Below are positions 41,918 through 50,456 of a stretch of 64,000 nt of DNA, piece after piece (the first letter of the stretch is position 1; each line of letters opens with the position of its first letter). This stretch comes from Pyxidicoccus xibeiensis (lineage in GTDB: Bacteria; Myxococcota; Myxococcia; Myxococcales; Myxococcaceae). Both the position numbers and the translations under genes were made by a program. The notes below the pieces were generated by a model. That model had not been told where the DNA came from. It saw nothing but the letters and a program-made list of their open reading frames with translations, and did no database searches. The stretch is from NCBI RefSeq assembly GCF_024198175.1, contig NZ_JAJVKV010000005.1:62001-126000 (forward strand), given 5' to 3'.

Positions 41918-43330
41918 ATGCGCCAACAATCGATTCGGGACGCGTTCGAGCTTCATCGATGGAGGCTGCGTTCGCCGGCGCTCGCAGCTGGCGTGCTGGA
42001 CCGCCCGGAGGAAGAGCCGCGTGCCTCGGCGAGCGATTCGCTCTGTTTCGAGGCCCTCGCCCCTGACACCCACCGCGGCCTTCGCTGGGCCGCGGACCGG
42101 GACGAAGAGGTCAGACTCGCGTACGAGCGATGGTGTGCGTCGCTTCCCTTGTCGGCGTGGCCCAGCAGCCTGGCACCCATCAGCCTGCGAGAGCTTCTCG
42201 AGAGTGACCTGGCCCAGGAGCTGGGGAGATTCAAGAGCCCATTTCCCGCGGAGGAGATGAGCCTGGAGGCGCTCCTCGAGAGCGGGCACTTCGACCGCGG
42301 TCCCGCCCTCACCGACGGGAGTCCGGTCTACATGCCCTACGACTCGGTGCTCAGGTTGTTTGCCGAGCTCGCCCCCCACATCGAAGACCTCCGGCTCATG
42401 AGCACCCAGCGCGCCTGGACGGACGAGCTCTGGGTCGTCGAGGGCTCCTTCTACTGGATGCGCCACCCGACGGACTCCGCCGACGCAGCCGCCTATTTCC
42501 AAGCGCTCCTCGCGGAGGTGCCTGAAGACGACGCGCTGCGCTCATACGTCATCCATGAATGGTGGGGGCGGGCGAGCGTCTGTCTCGAGCATTGCGAAAG
42601 AAATCAAGGCCTGCGAGCGACCTTGACGAAGCGTTTCGGTGAGCGCGCGAGCCAGCTCCACGACCTCGACACTCCTCGCGCCCGCGCGCGCAAGCTGCTC
42701 GAGGCCCAGCACGCCATCGAACGGGCGCGCACCCTGGGCGCCGACACGGAGCCCCTGCAGAGGCGGCTCGCGGAGCTCGCGGCAGGTGCGCTGCCTCCGG
42801 TGACAGCGGACGCCCTCGGACGCTACGACGCGCTGGCGGCGCATGCTGGAGCGCTCCTGGCGCGGGGGGCGTATCTTCAGGCGCTCAGGGTCGTCGAGCG
42901 CGCAGCCGCCGTCGAGCCGGACTGGTACGAAGGTTCGCAGCTGCTCCGGGCCCTCGCGCTCGAAGGGCTCGGCCGCCAGAGGGGAGCAGTGGCTGCGTAC
43001 CGTCTCCATATCGAGGCACTCCGCGACGAGGCTCCCCATGAGTTGAAGCTGGATGCGGACCGCCTCCTCTCACAGAGTCGCTCGGGGCCCGCCGAGCTCA
43101 TCTACCGCGCCCTCTTCGACGCTCCATTCTTCCTTGGCGTTGCCGCCCGTGTCGGGGCAGCGACCTGCCGTGCCGTCGCGGGTGACGTGCAGGATGCGCG
43201 GGGGCTCTACGCTGCCGCACTCGAGGAGGCCGTCAGGGCCCGGGAGCGCCATCCGGACTCCGGCGTCACCCGCGAGCTCGAGCGTTACGAGCGTATCGCA
43301 CAGCGGAAGCTGACCGGGCTGGACGGATAG
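41918..43330 (+). CDS. TPR-like helical protein, function unknown
   Basis: A ~470-residue protein with no signal or membrane segment. The C-terminal half is helical with TPR-like periodicity (AHAGALLARGAYLQALRVVE, RAAAVEPDWYEGSQLLRALA, LEGLGRQRGAVAAYRLHIEA). The N-terminal half (RLRSPALAAGVLDRPEEEPR, SFYWMRHPTDSADAAAYFQA) is unlike anything I recognise. A GTG three codons earlier (41909) is an alternative start. Possibly a scaffold protein. A hairpin and ~330 bp of non-coding sequence follow. Confidence 0.55.
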   Translation: MRQQSIRDAFELHRWRLRSPALAAGVLDRPEEEPRASASDSLCFEALAPDTHRGLRWAADRDEEVRLAYERWCASLPLSAWPSSLAPISLRELLESDLAQELGRFKSPFPAEEMSLEALLESGHFDRGPALTDGSPVYMPYDSVLRLFAELAPHIEDLRLMSTQRAWTDELWVVEGSFYWMRHPTDSADAAAYFQALLAEVPEDDALRSYVIHEWWGRASVCLEHCERNQGLRATLTKRFGERASQLHDLDTPRARARKLLEAQHAIERARTLGADTEPLQRRLAELAAGALPPVTADALGRYDALAAHAGALLARGAYLQALRVVERAAAVEPDWYEGSQLLRALALEGLGRQRGAVAAYRLHIEALRDEAPHELKLDADRLLSQSRSGPAELIYRALFDAPFFLGVAARVGAATCRAVAGDVQDARGLYAAALEEAVRARERHPDSGVTRELERYERIAQRKLTGLDG

Positions 43331-43509
43331 ATAGAGCCGAGGGGCTCGCGGGCGAATGGTTCGTCCCAGGACCTTCCGCGACGGGCTGATGGCAGGCGAA
43401 TGGCTGGGGGCATGGCCTGCCCGGGCCGCCGCGTCGTGTACGCGTCACCCCCTGCCCGGAGCCACACGGCGGGTGCGGTGAAAGGTCGCAGGGCGGGCCC
43501 GGGCGCTCA

Positions 43510-43539
43510 GGGCTGGCCGTCCCAGACCTGGGCCAGCCC
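43510..43539. terminator. GC-rich hairpin in the 43.3-43.66 kb spacer
   Basis: GGGCTGGCC (43510-43518) pairs with GGCCAGCCC (43531-43539) around a 12-base loop, nested in outer GGCCCGGGC/GGCCCGGGCC arms. It is the only notable structure in the 332-bp gap 43331-43662. Confidence 0.5.
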
Positions 43540-43662
43540 CCGGCCCGGGCCGCACCCCTGGTGGGGGCAGGGAGGCAGCCTCCGGGGCGATTTGGAGTTC
43601 GTGGGGGACCTGTCCAGAATGCGACCCTGCCCTCGACAAGCGAGCGGCAGGGGGAGAGCGGA

Positions 43663-45351
43663 ATGTTCGTGTCTCGCAGGTCAGGATGGAGCCGCACCGG
43701 CAAGGTGCTCGGGCTCGCACTCACACTCTCGTTGACGGCGTGCCCCGGGGGTGGGGATGACGACGACGAGGATGGTGGCAGCGGCCGGGACGCTGGCGTC
43801 AACGTCGACGCGGGCGTGGATGCTGGCACCGATGCCGGGACCGATGGCGGCACTGGCAGCGGGCAGCCGGTGACGCTGAGCGGCACGGTGACGTACGACT
43901 TCGTCCCGGCGACGTACTCGCCGGCCTCCCGGTCAGGCACGCTGGCCTTCGCGCAGACTGTCGCGAAGCCCGTGCGCAGCGCCGTCGTCCAGGTCCGGCA
44001 GGGTGCGGCCATCCTGGCCACCGGCACCACCGACGCGCAGGGCCGCTACACGCTCACCTATACCGCCGGCCCCAGCGGCGCGCTGATGCTCGTGGCGCTC
44101 GCGAAGTCCTCGCAGCCGGAAATCCAGGTGGAGGACAACACCGACGGGAACGCGGTCTGGTCGGTCGGTGCCAGCCTCGCCGCCAATGCCACGAGCAAGG
44201 ACCTGCATGCCAGCCACGGCTGGACGGGCACCAGCTTCGACCCCAACCGGCGCACGGCGGCCCCCTTCGCCATCCTCGACAGCATGTACACCGCGGCGCG
44301 GTCCTTCATGGCGGCGCGCACCGTCAACTTCCCCGTGCTCAAGGTGAACTGGAGCCCGAAGAACGTCCCGCAGCGCGGGGACAAGGCGCTCGGGTTCATC
44401 AGCACGTCCCACTTCACGTCCCAGGAGAACGAAATCTACATCCTCGGGAAGGACGGGGTGGACACCGACGAGTTCGACAGCCACGTCATCGTCCACGAGT
44501 GGGGGCACTACTTCGAGGGCAACCTGTCCCGCTCGGACAGCCCGGGCGGCCCCCATGGCTCCGGCGACGTGCTGGACCCGCGCCTGGCCTTCGGCGAGGG
44601 CTATGGCAATGCCCTGGCGGCCATCATCCTGCCGGAGTCCGTCTACGCCGACACCTTCTGGAGCAGCTCGCGTGGGCTGACGGCCTTCGGCTTCGACGCG
44701 GAGACGGCGCCCGTCCCCACGGACGACCCGAGGCCGGGCGTGTTCTCGGAGACCAGCGTCATGCGCATCCTCTATGACCTGTTCGACTCCGGCTCCAGCG
44801 AGTCCGCGTACGACAACGTGTCCTACAGCCTGGGGACGATTCACGACGTCCTGGTGGGCCCGCAGAAGTCCACGGAGGCGCTGACGACGCTCGGCTCGTT
44901 CCTGAGCGCGCTCAAGGTGCAGCCGGGCGTGGATGCCGCGGCGGTGGACACGCTGGTGGCGCACTACAGCGTGGGCTCGGTGACGTCGGCCTTCGGCGAT
45001 GGCGACGCGAGCCTGCGCGCCATGTACGCCACCGTGCCGCCGACGTACCCGTTCACCACCACCGTCACACTGCGCGGTGGCCAGGACTACAACAAGCAGC
45101 AGCAGAACCGGTACTACGTCTTCACGGGCACGGGCCGCACCATGCGCATCACCGCGTCGAATGCGACGCAAGACGTGGGCATCGAGGCATACCTGCGGGG
45201 AGCGCTGGTGGGCTCGGCCGACAGGGGGGCGAGCGGCGAGGAGTCCTTCACCTTCGAAAGCCAGGCCGACGCGCGGTACGTGCTGGTGGTGGTGGGTTTC
45301 TCGGAGACGGTCGCCGACTACAACGTGGCCCTCTCCATCACGAGTCTCTGA
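43663..45351 (+). CDS. Secreted HExxH zinc-protease-like lipoprotein
   Basis: A 562-residue lipoprotein (lipobox SLTACPG, Cys26) with an Asp/Gly-rich linker (GGGDDDDEDGGSGRDAGVNV), a carboxypeptidase-regulatory-like beta domain (VRSAVVQVRQGAAILATGTT), then a peptidase region with HVIVHEWGHYFEGNLSR (HExxH) and a downstream Gly-Glu-Gly-Tyr (AFGEGYGNALAAIILPES) that may supply the third ligand. The C-terminal ~90 residues form a beta-sandwich like pre-peptidase domains (YYVFTGTGRTMRITASNATQ). GGAG lies 7 bases before ATG 43663. The next lipoprotein gene starts 14 bp after it. Confidence 0.72.
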   Translation: MFVSRRSGWSRTGKVLGLALTLSLTACPGGGDDDDEDGGSGRDAGVNVDAGVDAGTDAGTDGGTGSGQPVTLSGTVTYDFVPATYSPASRSGTLAFAQTVAKPVRSAVVQVRQGAAILATGTTDAQGRYTLTYTAGPSGALMLVALAKSSQPEIQVEDNTDGNAVWSVGASLAANATSKDLHASHGWTGTSFDPNRRTAAPFAILDSMYTAARSFMAARTVNFPVLKVNWSPKNVPQRGDKALGFISTSHFTSQENEIYILGKDGVDTDEFDSHVIVHEWGHYFEGNLSRSDSPGGPHGSGDVLDPRLAFGEGYGNALAAIILPESVYADTFWSSSRGLTAFGFDAETAPVPTDDPRPGVFSETSVMRILYDLFDSGSSESAYDNVSYSLGTIHDVLVGPQKSTEALTTLGSFLSALKVQPGVDAAAVDTLVAHYSVGSVTSAFGDGDASLRAMYATVPPTYPFTTTVTLRGGQDYNKQQQNRYYVFTGTGRTMRITASNATQDVGIEAYLRGALVGSADRGASGEESFTFESQADARYVLVVVGFSETVADYNVALSITSL

Positions 45352-45365
45352 CTTCAGGAGCACAC

Positions 45366-45890
45366 ATGAATCGCAAGGCACTCGCAGTTTTCACGGGCCT
45401 CCTGGCGCTGTCGGCGCCCCTGGCCTGTTCCTCCACGGCGCAGCCCCTGCCCGACTCGGGCGAGAAGACGGACACCTCGAAGGCGGGCAAGGGCGATACG
45501 GCCAAGAGCAGCGCGCCCGTCGCGGTGGACGCGCAGTTGGGCGAAGCGCGGGCACGGGTCACCCTCCGCTTCGACTCGCCGGCCACCGGCGTCCAGGTGA
45601 ATGTCTCCGGCGTGGATGGCCTCACCGTGAAGAGCGCCCCCACGCCCGTGGACGGCGCCAGCTTCGTGGCGGCGGGCGTGACGACCTTCGACGTGGACTT
45701 CACGCCGGGGGCCGGCCGCTCGCACCTGGTGGTCGCCGTCACGGGCGACTTCCAGGGCGCCCACCGCTCCAAGGTGGCGAGCTTCGCGGTGGGCACGCCG
45801 TCCGCCGAGCAGCAGAAGTCCTCCGGCACGTCGGTGACGGGCAGTGACGGGGAGCGCATCAAGGTGATGCCCTCCGGGCAGAAGCCGTAG
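45366..45890 (+). CDS. Small lipoprotein partner, function unknown
   Basis: A 174-residue lipoprotein (lipobox APLACSS, Cys21), Lys/Asp/Ser-rich linker, then one beta-sandwich-like domain (ARVTLRFDSPATGVQVNVSG, VDGLTVKSAPTPVDGASFVA, RSHLVVAVTGDFQGAHRSKV). AGGAGC sits ahead of ATG 45366. It is 14 bp from the HExxH lipoprotein gene and clearly co-transcribed, so it is likely an accessory subunit or inhibitor of that enzyme. No family recognised. Confidence 0.6.
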   Translation: MNRKALAVFTGLLALSAPLACSSTAQPLPDSGEKTDTSKAGKGDTAKSSAPVAVDAQLGEARARVTLRFDSPATGVQVNVSGVDGLTVKSAPTPVDGASFVAAGVTTFDVDFTPGAGRSHLVVAVTGDFQGAHRSKVASFAVGTPSAEQQKSSGTSVTGSDGERIKVMPSGQKP

Positions 45891-45918
45891 CAGCAGGCTC
45901 CCTGAAGGACGCCGGGCC

Positions 45919-45949
45919 GGGGACGTGCCGCGAGTCGCGGTGCGTCCCC
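45919..45949. terminator. Hairpin terminator after the lipoprotein pair
   Basis: GGGGACG (45919-45925) pairs with CGTCCCC (45943-45949); an inner CCGC/GCGG extends the stem. It lies between the two convergent genes ending at 45890 and 45994. Confidence 0.65.
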
Positions 45950-45993
45950 GTGCCGGGGAGGGCGTCAGCAGGCAGGGCGTGGCGGGACGGAGC

Positions 45994-46560
45994 TCAGGGC
46001 ACCTTGACGGCCGTGAACCCACCCAGGTCCTCGCCCCCCGCGCCCGTGGCGGTGCCGCGCATCCCCGACGCATCCATCACGCCCAGGAACTTCGTGGTCC
46101 CCACGGAAAATCGCACAGAGACGGAGTAGGGACGCCGGGGCTTCGTCACCGGGAAGCCCCAGCCCTCGATGGCTCCCGTCAGGTGCTTCGCCTCCGAGGT
46201 GGCGGTGCCCAGGAGCTTCAAGCTGGCGGGCACATTTTCGTTGCCGCAGGCGTGCGCCGTGGAGAGCCACCGCACGCGCTCACGGGACGCTCCACACCCG
46301 AAGTTCATCCAGACGCCGGCGTCGAGCTGCAGGGTGGCACGGTGGTCCCCCCGCTCCATGCGGAGCGAGTGGGTGCCACGGAGCTGCTTCACCAGCCAGC
46401 TCCGCTGTGCCGGGGTGGTGTCGTACTCTCCCAGCACCTCCTCCGGCGGCTCGTCACATGCCGGACTCAAGAGGAAGGCAGCGGCAACCAGCACGGTGCC
46501 TACCGCCATCCGGAACAGTGCAGGTCTCCTCGTCGTGGGGCGTCGCATGCGCCGCAGCAT
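45994..46560 (-). CDS. Lipoprotein, function unknown
   Basis: A 188-residue predicted lipoprotein (hydrophobic MAVGTVLVAAAFLLSPAC with lipid Cys ~position 35 from ATG 46560). The rest contains TTPAQRSWLVKQLRGTHSLR, TLQLDAGVWMNFGCGASRER, AIEGWGFPVTKPRRPYSVSV and GTTKFLGVMDASGMRGTATG. Not recognised. Start codons at 46560, 46548 and 46509 all precede the signal and cannot be separated. It is transcribed in the same direction as the small peptide genes upstream but a terminator hairpin lies between. Confidence 0.5.
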   Translation of the reverse strand: MLRRMRRPTTRRPALFRMAVGTVLVAAAFLLSPACDEPPEEVLGEYDTTPAQRSWLVKQLRGTHSLRMERGDHRATLQLDAGVWMNFGCGASRERVRWLSTAHACGNENVPASLKLLGTATSEAKHLTGAIEGWGFPVTKPRRPYSVSVRFSVGTTKFLGVMDASGMRGTATGAGGEDLGGFTAVKVP

Positions 46561-46691
46561 AGCCACGTCACCTGCCCTTGCTCCAGGAAGGCGCCTCGCG
46601 CCACCGGGTTGCTCGTGGAGGCGCACCCCGCGGAGGCAGGCGCGGCTCCTGTCGCAGGCCTGCAGGCGGAGCTGCTGTTGTCCTGAAAATG

Positions 46692-46731
46692 ACAGTCGCC
46701 AGCGGGCGGTCCTCTGCCCACTGGCGACTGT
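46692..46731 (-). terminator. Terminator after peptide gene 1
   Basis: ACAGTCGCCAG (46692-46702) pairs perfectly with CTGGCGACTGT (46721-46731), with inner GGC/GCC. On the minus strand it lies 22 bases past the peptide stop and is followed by CATTTTC. The core (GTCGCCAG) resembles the hairpin after peptide gene 3. Confidence 0.72.
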
Positions 46732-46753
46732 GTTTCAACGGTTGTCGCGGGAG

Positions 46754-46831
46754 TTACTCGGCGAGCTCGTAGCTGATGCCGCCGGGACCGCAACCACGGG
46801 GACCGCCACGAACCTTGGACTTGATCTTCAT
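46754..46831 (-). CDS. Small Gly/Pro/Cys peptide, copy 1
   Basis: A 25-residue peptide beginning MKIKSKVRGG, continuing PRGCGPGG and ending ISYELAE. AGGAG at 46840-46844 is 8 bases before ATG 46831. It shares 20 of its first 20 residues with copy 3 and 19 of 20 with copy 2, with synonymous third-base changes, which supports real coding. The Lys-rich N-terminus, a Gly-Gly pair and a single Cys in a Pro/Gly-rich core suggest a bioactive, secreted or modified peptide precursor, but no known family or modifying enzyme is assigned. Confidence 0.78.
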   Translation of the reverse strand: MKIKSKVRGGPRGCGPGGISYELAE

Positions 46832-46903
46832 GATGTCTGCTCCTGGTGGGTGCTGCGTGAGCTTCTTGCGCGAGACATGAAACACCGTCTCACGACAGGC
46901 TGA

Positions 46904-46981
46904 CTACAGCTCGTAGTAGATGCTGATGCCGCCGGGGCCGCAACCACGGGGACCGCCACGGACCTTGGTCTTGATCTTCAT
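46904..46981 (-). CDS. Small Gly/Pro/Cys peptide, copy 2
   Basis: A 25-residue peptide (MKIKTKVRGG, PRGCGPGG, ISIYYEL) with AGGAG at 46988-46992, 6 bases before ATG 46981. It differs from copy 1 at Ser5 (Thr here) and in the tail. Same strand as copies 1 and 3 with about 70-240 bp between units. No terminator hairpin was seen after this copy. Confidence 0.78.
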   Translation of the reverse strand: MKIKTKVRGGPRGCGPGGISIYYEL

Positions 46982-47114
46982 GTGTCGCTCCTGGTGTGAG
47001 CTGCCTCGAGAAGCAGCCGGTGCGGATGAGACATTTCATCTGCACGGAGAGTCAACGAACGAATCGCGGATTCATTTCCACGAAGTATTTCGCGGCGATT
47101 AAAGACATGGTCGC

Positions 47115-47153
47115 CAACAGGTCCAAGCCGCAGCTACGGGGACCACTACGAAC
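47115..47153 (-). pseudogene. Decayed copy of the small peptide between copies 2 and 3
   Basis: The minus strand reads VRSGPRSCGL, aligned with VRGGPRGCGP, and the DNA matches (GGGGACCACTACGAACC against GGGGACCGCCACGAACC). It has no start codon at the expected place and its tail has changed. Two Gly-to-Ser changes and loss of the start mark it as a relic. Confidence 0.55.
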
Positions 47154-47157
47154 CAAC

Positions 47158-47193
47158 GTCGCCAGCTGGCGGGATGAACCGCCTGCTGGCGAC
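47158..47193 (-). terminator. Terminator after peptide gene 3
   Basis: GTCGCCAGC (47158-47166) pairs with GCTGGCGAC (47185-47193), with an inner GGCGG/CCGCC stem. It lies about 29 bases downstream of the peptide-3 stop on the minus strand. Confidence 0.68.
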
Positions 47194-47221
47194 GTGGCCC
47201 AGCAACGACAGAAGTCGTCGA

Positions 47222-47311
47222 CTAAACAGCGCGCTCGAGCTCGTAGTAGATGCTGATGCCGCCGGGGCCGCAACCGCGGGGACCGCCACGAACCTTGGAC
47301 TTGATCTTCAT
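47222..47311 (-). CDS. Small Gly/Pro/Cys peptide, copy 3
   Basis: A 29-residue peptide (MKIKSKVRGG, PRGCGPGG, ISIYYELERAV). AGGAG lies 6 bases before ATG 47311. It is the most upstream unit. The common region to Ile/Ser-Ile-Tyr-Tyr-Glu-Leu is shared with copy 2; a C-terminal ERAV is extra. It is 154 bp downstream of the beta-lactamase-fold gene on the same strand. Confidence 0.78.
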   Translation of the reverse strand: MKIKSKVRGGPRGCGPGGISIYYELERAV

Positions 47312-47465
47312 GGACTTCTCCTGGTGTGTGCTGCGTCGAACCCCACCTCGAAATGAAGAGACACATTCCGGGGTGGCTTGAAAAACTGTAATGCGGACGA
47401 ATCACAGGAGTCAATCCGCTAGCCCCGGAAAAATCGCGTAACCCCGTAGGTCGGAGATGTCAGAC

Positions 47466-48521
47466 TCACGGCAAAGGTAGGAGGCGGGTGAGCAGCGAGA
47501 AGCCCGGCGCTTCCAGCGGGACGCGCCCCCGCAGCGCGGCGAGCAGGGACCACCCGTGGTCCGCGAGGAGGACGACTCCCGCGTCCGCCGCCGGCGCGAG
47601 GCCCAGGAAGCCCGTGTAGCCGCCCATCACCGAGGAGCGCCACAGCACGGCGTGCCCGCGCACCTGGGAGACAGTCCAGCCGAGGGCCTGGCGCGCGGGG
47701 CCGGCGTCCACGCGGGGCACCTGCGTCAGCCGCAGCGCGCGCACCAGCGCCGCGTCCGCGCGGCCGAGGTGGGCGTCGAGGAAGCGGAGCAGGTCCCCGG
47801 CGGTGGAGTGGAGCGCGCCCGCGCCGGGGAGGGCCGGGAAGTTCCACGCGGGCACCGGCTTGCCGCGCGCGGTGTGGCCGGACACGAGGCGCGGCTGCTG
47901 CTCCTCCGAGAGCCGGAGCGTGGTGTCCCCCAGGCCCAGCGGCTTGCACAGGCCGTCCCTCAGGGCGTGCCCGTAGTTGAGCCCCGCGCGCCGCGAGAGG
48001 GCATGGCCGAGCACGCCCATGCCGAGGAGGGACCCGGCGTAGGGCCGCGGCGGAGGCAGGGCGGGCTGGTAGCCGCGGAGGAAGTCCCCGAACATGCCCG
48101 CAGAGTAGTGGCCGAAGGGGTCCTCCGGGTTCCGGGCGCCTTCCTCCAGGTTGGGCGGCAGGTGCGGCAGGCCGGAGGTGTGCGTGGCGAGCTGCTCCAG
48201 GGTGATGCGGCCCGCCGTCGCGTCCGGGAGCAGGGGCCGGGGAAGCAGCTCCGAGAGCGGCGTGTCCAGCCGCAGCTCGCCCCGGTCCACCATCAGCGCG
48301 AGGAGCGCCCCGGTGAAGACCTGGGTGAGCTCTCCCAGCGCGAAGATGGCGTCCGGCGCGGGGGGAGCCCCCTTCCCGCGCAGCGCCTTCAGGTGGTGGA
48401 CGCCGCGCAGCGTGAGGCCCGCGCACAGGGACGCGGAGCGGTAGCCGCGCACGTAGCGGCGCGTCTCCGCGAGGAGGAGGTCGTCGGCAGGGGGCTCGGG
48501 GGCAGGGGGCGCGCGGCTCAT
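47466..48521 (-). CDS. Beta-lactamase-fold (serine hydrolase family) protein lacking SxxK
   Basis: A 351-residue cytoplasmic-type protein with the class-C beta-lactamase/EstB fold: FALGELTQVFTGALLALMVD where F-x-I-G-S-x-x-K is expected, LDTPLSELLPRPLLPDATAG, ITLEQLATHTSGLPHLPPNL, YAGSLLGMGVLGHALSRRAG, PVPAWNFPALPGAGALHSTA and HAVLWRSSVMGGYTGFLGLA. The nucleophile Ser and general-base Lys are replaced (Glu64 and Gln67). Family members hydrolyse peptides or esters; this copy should not do so by the usual mechanism. No signal peptide. It may be a binding or regulatory paralogue. The GAGGTC before ATG 48521 is modest. Confidence 0.8.
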   Translation of the reverse strand: MSRAPPAPEPPADDLLLAETRRYVRGYRSASLCAGLTLRGVHHLKALRGKGAPPAPDAIFALGELTQVFTGALLALMVDRGELRLDTPLSELLPRPLLPDATAGRITLEQLATHTSGLPHLPPNLEEGARNPEDPFGHYSAGMFGDFLRGYQPALPPPRPYAGSLLGMGVLGHALSRRAGLNYGHALRDGLCKPLGLGDTTLRLSEEQQPRLVSGHTARGKPVPAWNFPALPGAGALHSTAGDLLRFLDAHLGRADAALVRALRLTQVPRVDAGPARQALGWTVSQVRGHAVLWRSSVMGGYTGFLGLAPAADAGVVLLADHGWSLLAALRGRVPLEAPGFSLLTRLLPLP

Positions 48522-48884
48522 GGCGGGCGCAGCCTAGCCAGGAGCGTCAGGGGCGCGCTGACTCTCGTGAGGGCAGGCCGTCGCGGCCCGGTGTCCCGGT
48601 GTATCAGGGGCTCGTGGAGAGCCCTGAGGGGCTGAGTGGGACACCCGGGAATGCCAGACGCGGTGATACCCGTGGAGGCATGTTGTTGTTTCAGGATTGC
48701 TGTTGAAGCGCCGGGCGCGGCGTGTCTGGCATTGGCCCTGCGTCGCGCTGTCACGCGGCCGGCGGGAAATTGACGGATTGTCGCGCACCACCGCTGGAGG
48801 GGGGCCCCCAAGTCCCCGGAATCCCGAACGGCAGGGGTTGGAACGGCGCGTGTATTGGCAGGACTGCCAGGAGGTCTCTTCGCC
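48522..48884. other. 363-bp intergenic region with an inverted repeat
   Basis: No gene seen. AATGCCAGACGCG (48650-48662) is nearly the reverse complement of CGTGTCTGGCATT (48721-48733), spaced ~58 bp apart. It may be a scar of a small mobile element or a regulatory site; no other evidence. Confidence 0.35.
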
Positions 48885-49217
48885 ATGTCCTGCCCCGCCG
48901 AGCCCCGTGCCTTCCCGCTGACGCGCCGCTTCCCCGAGCGCCGTGCCCGCCGCCAGCTTCGAGACGCCGTGCTCGACTTCATCCTCGAGTCCGGCGTCCG
49001 CGTCCGCGCCAGCGGAATGACCCATGTCACGGTGCTGGAGCGGGAGCTGCCGCTGGCCTGGCGGGAGTCCGCGCTGGCCCGGCAGGCCCGTGGGTGGATT
49101 GTCCTGCTGGACGACGGGGAGCGCCTCGTCACCTGCTACCGGCGCGGCGACGCGAGCCACTTCCTCCGTCGCAAGCCGAAGCGCCGGATGTCCGAGGCGC
49201 AGCTGCTCCGGGCCTGA
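48885..49217 (+). CDS. Small conserved-looking protein (DUF4258-like)
   Basis: A 110-residue basic protein (LTRRFPERRARRQLRDAVLD, SGVRVRASGMTHVTVLEREL, WIVLLDDGERLVTCYRRGDA) without signal. The arrangement of a helical N-terminus, then strand-rich end with VTCYRRGDA resembles DUF4258/RelE-like small domains; confidence in the family is low. AGGAGG is 9 bases before ATG 48885. It converges with the kinase gene across 16 bp. Confidence 0.55.
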   Translation: MSCPAEPRAFPLTRRFPERRARRQLRDAVLDFILESGVRVRASGMTHVTVLERELPLAWRESALARQARGWIVLLDDGERLVTCYRRGDASHFLRRKPKRRMSEAQLLRA

Positions 49218-49233
49218 GCGGCCGTGGCGGGGG

Positions 49234-50456
49234 CTACTCCTTTTCCGGCGCCAGTGCCTTCTTCGACGGGCGCCGGGCGCGCTCCTTCGTTCCCGCGGTG
49301 CCCCGCTTCAGGGGCTCCTCCAGGCCCAGGGCCGACTTCTCCCGTGCGGGCAGCGGGCGCTGCTGGGGCTCGGGGAGGGCCGGAGGGGCGGCCTGCTGGA
49401 CCTGCTGGACCTGCGTGGGGCTCGGCTCCGGAGGGACGGGGGCTGCCTTCGCCGGAGCCTCGGCCCGGGGCGCGAGCTTCGGCGCCTCCGGCACCGGGGG
49501 GGCCGCTGGCGCGAACACCAGCACCGCGAGGGCCAGCACCGCCGCGGTGCCCACGGCCAGCGCGCCCACCGGCACGCGCCGCTCCAGCAGCCTCAGCGCG
49601 AACTCCGCGCTGTCGGGCCGGTCCTCGATGCGCTCCGCGAGCAGCCGGGACAGCAGCCGGCGCAGGCGCCGGGGTACTCCGGCTGGCAGGGGCTTCTCGC
49701 CGGGGAAGCCGCCCGCGAGCGACTCGTACAGCACCAGCCCGAGGGCGAAGAGGTCCGACTGCGCCACCGCCCGGCCCAGCCGCTGCTGCTCGGGCGCCAT
49801 GTACCGCAGCGAGCCGATGAGCGCGGCGGACTCCGTCAGCGTCGTCGCGCCGTCCAGCCGGGCAATGCCGAAGTCGCACAGCTTCGCGCCGTCCGGGGCC
49901 AGCAGGATGTTTCCCGGCTTCACGTCCCGGTGGATGAAGCCCTGCTCGTGCGCCGCCCCCAGCGCGGCGAACATCCTCCGCGCCAGCCCCTCCACCTCCG
50001 GCCAGGGCAGGGGCCCTTCCTTCGTCAGCTTCGCGCGCAGGTCCGGCCCGTCCACCCGCTCCATCGCGTACCAGCAGAAGCCGCGCTCCTCGCCCTCCGC
50101 CAGCACGCGGATGACGGCGGGGTGCCGCACCCGCCGCAGGGCGTCCGCCTCGCGCCGGAAGCGCGCCCGCACCGCCGGGTCCGCCGCCACCAGCGCCGAC
50201 AGCACCTTCACCGCGCACGCGCCGTCAGGCCCCTCCGCCGCGTACACCGTCCCCATGCCCCCCGCGCCCAGCCGCCCCACCAGCCGGAAGCCTCCGAGCG
50301 CGTCTCCCGTCAGGTCCACCTCCGGTGACAGGCGCGCGGTGCCGGGCGCCGTCTCCATTCGCGCCAGGTCCACCTGCACGCCACACACGGAGCACGGCAC
50401 CACCAGCGCCGTACGGGCGCCGGGCAGGGGAGTACGGCAGGCGGGACAGAGGAAGT

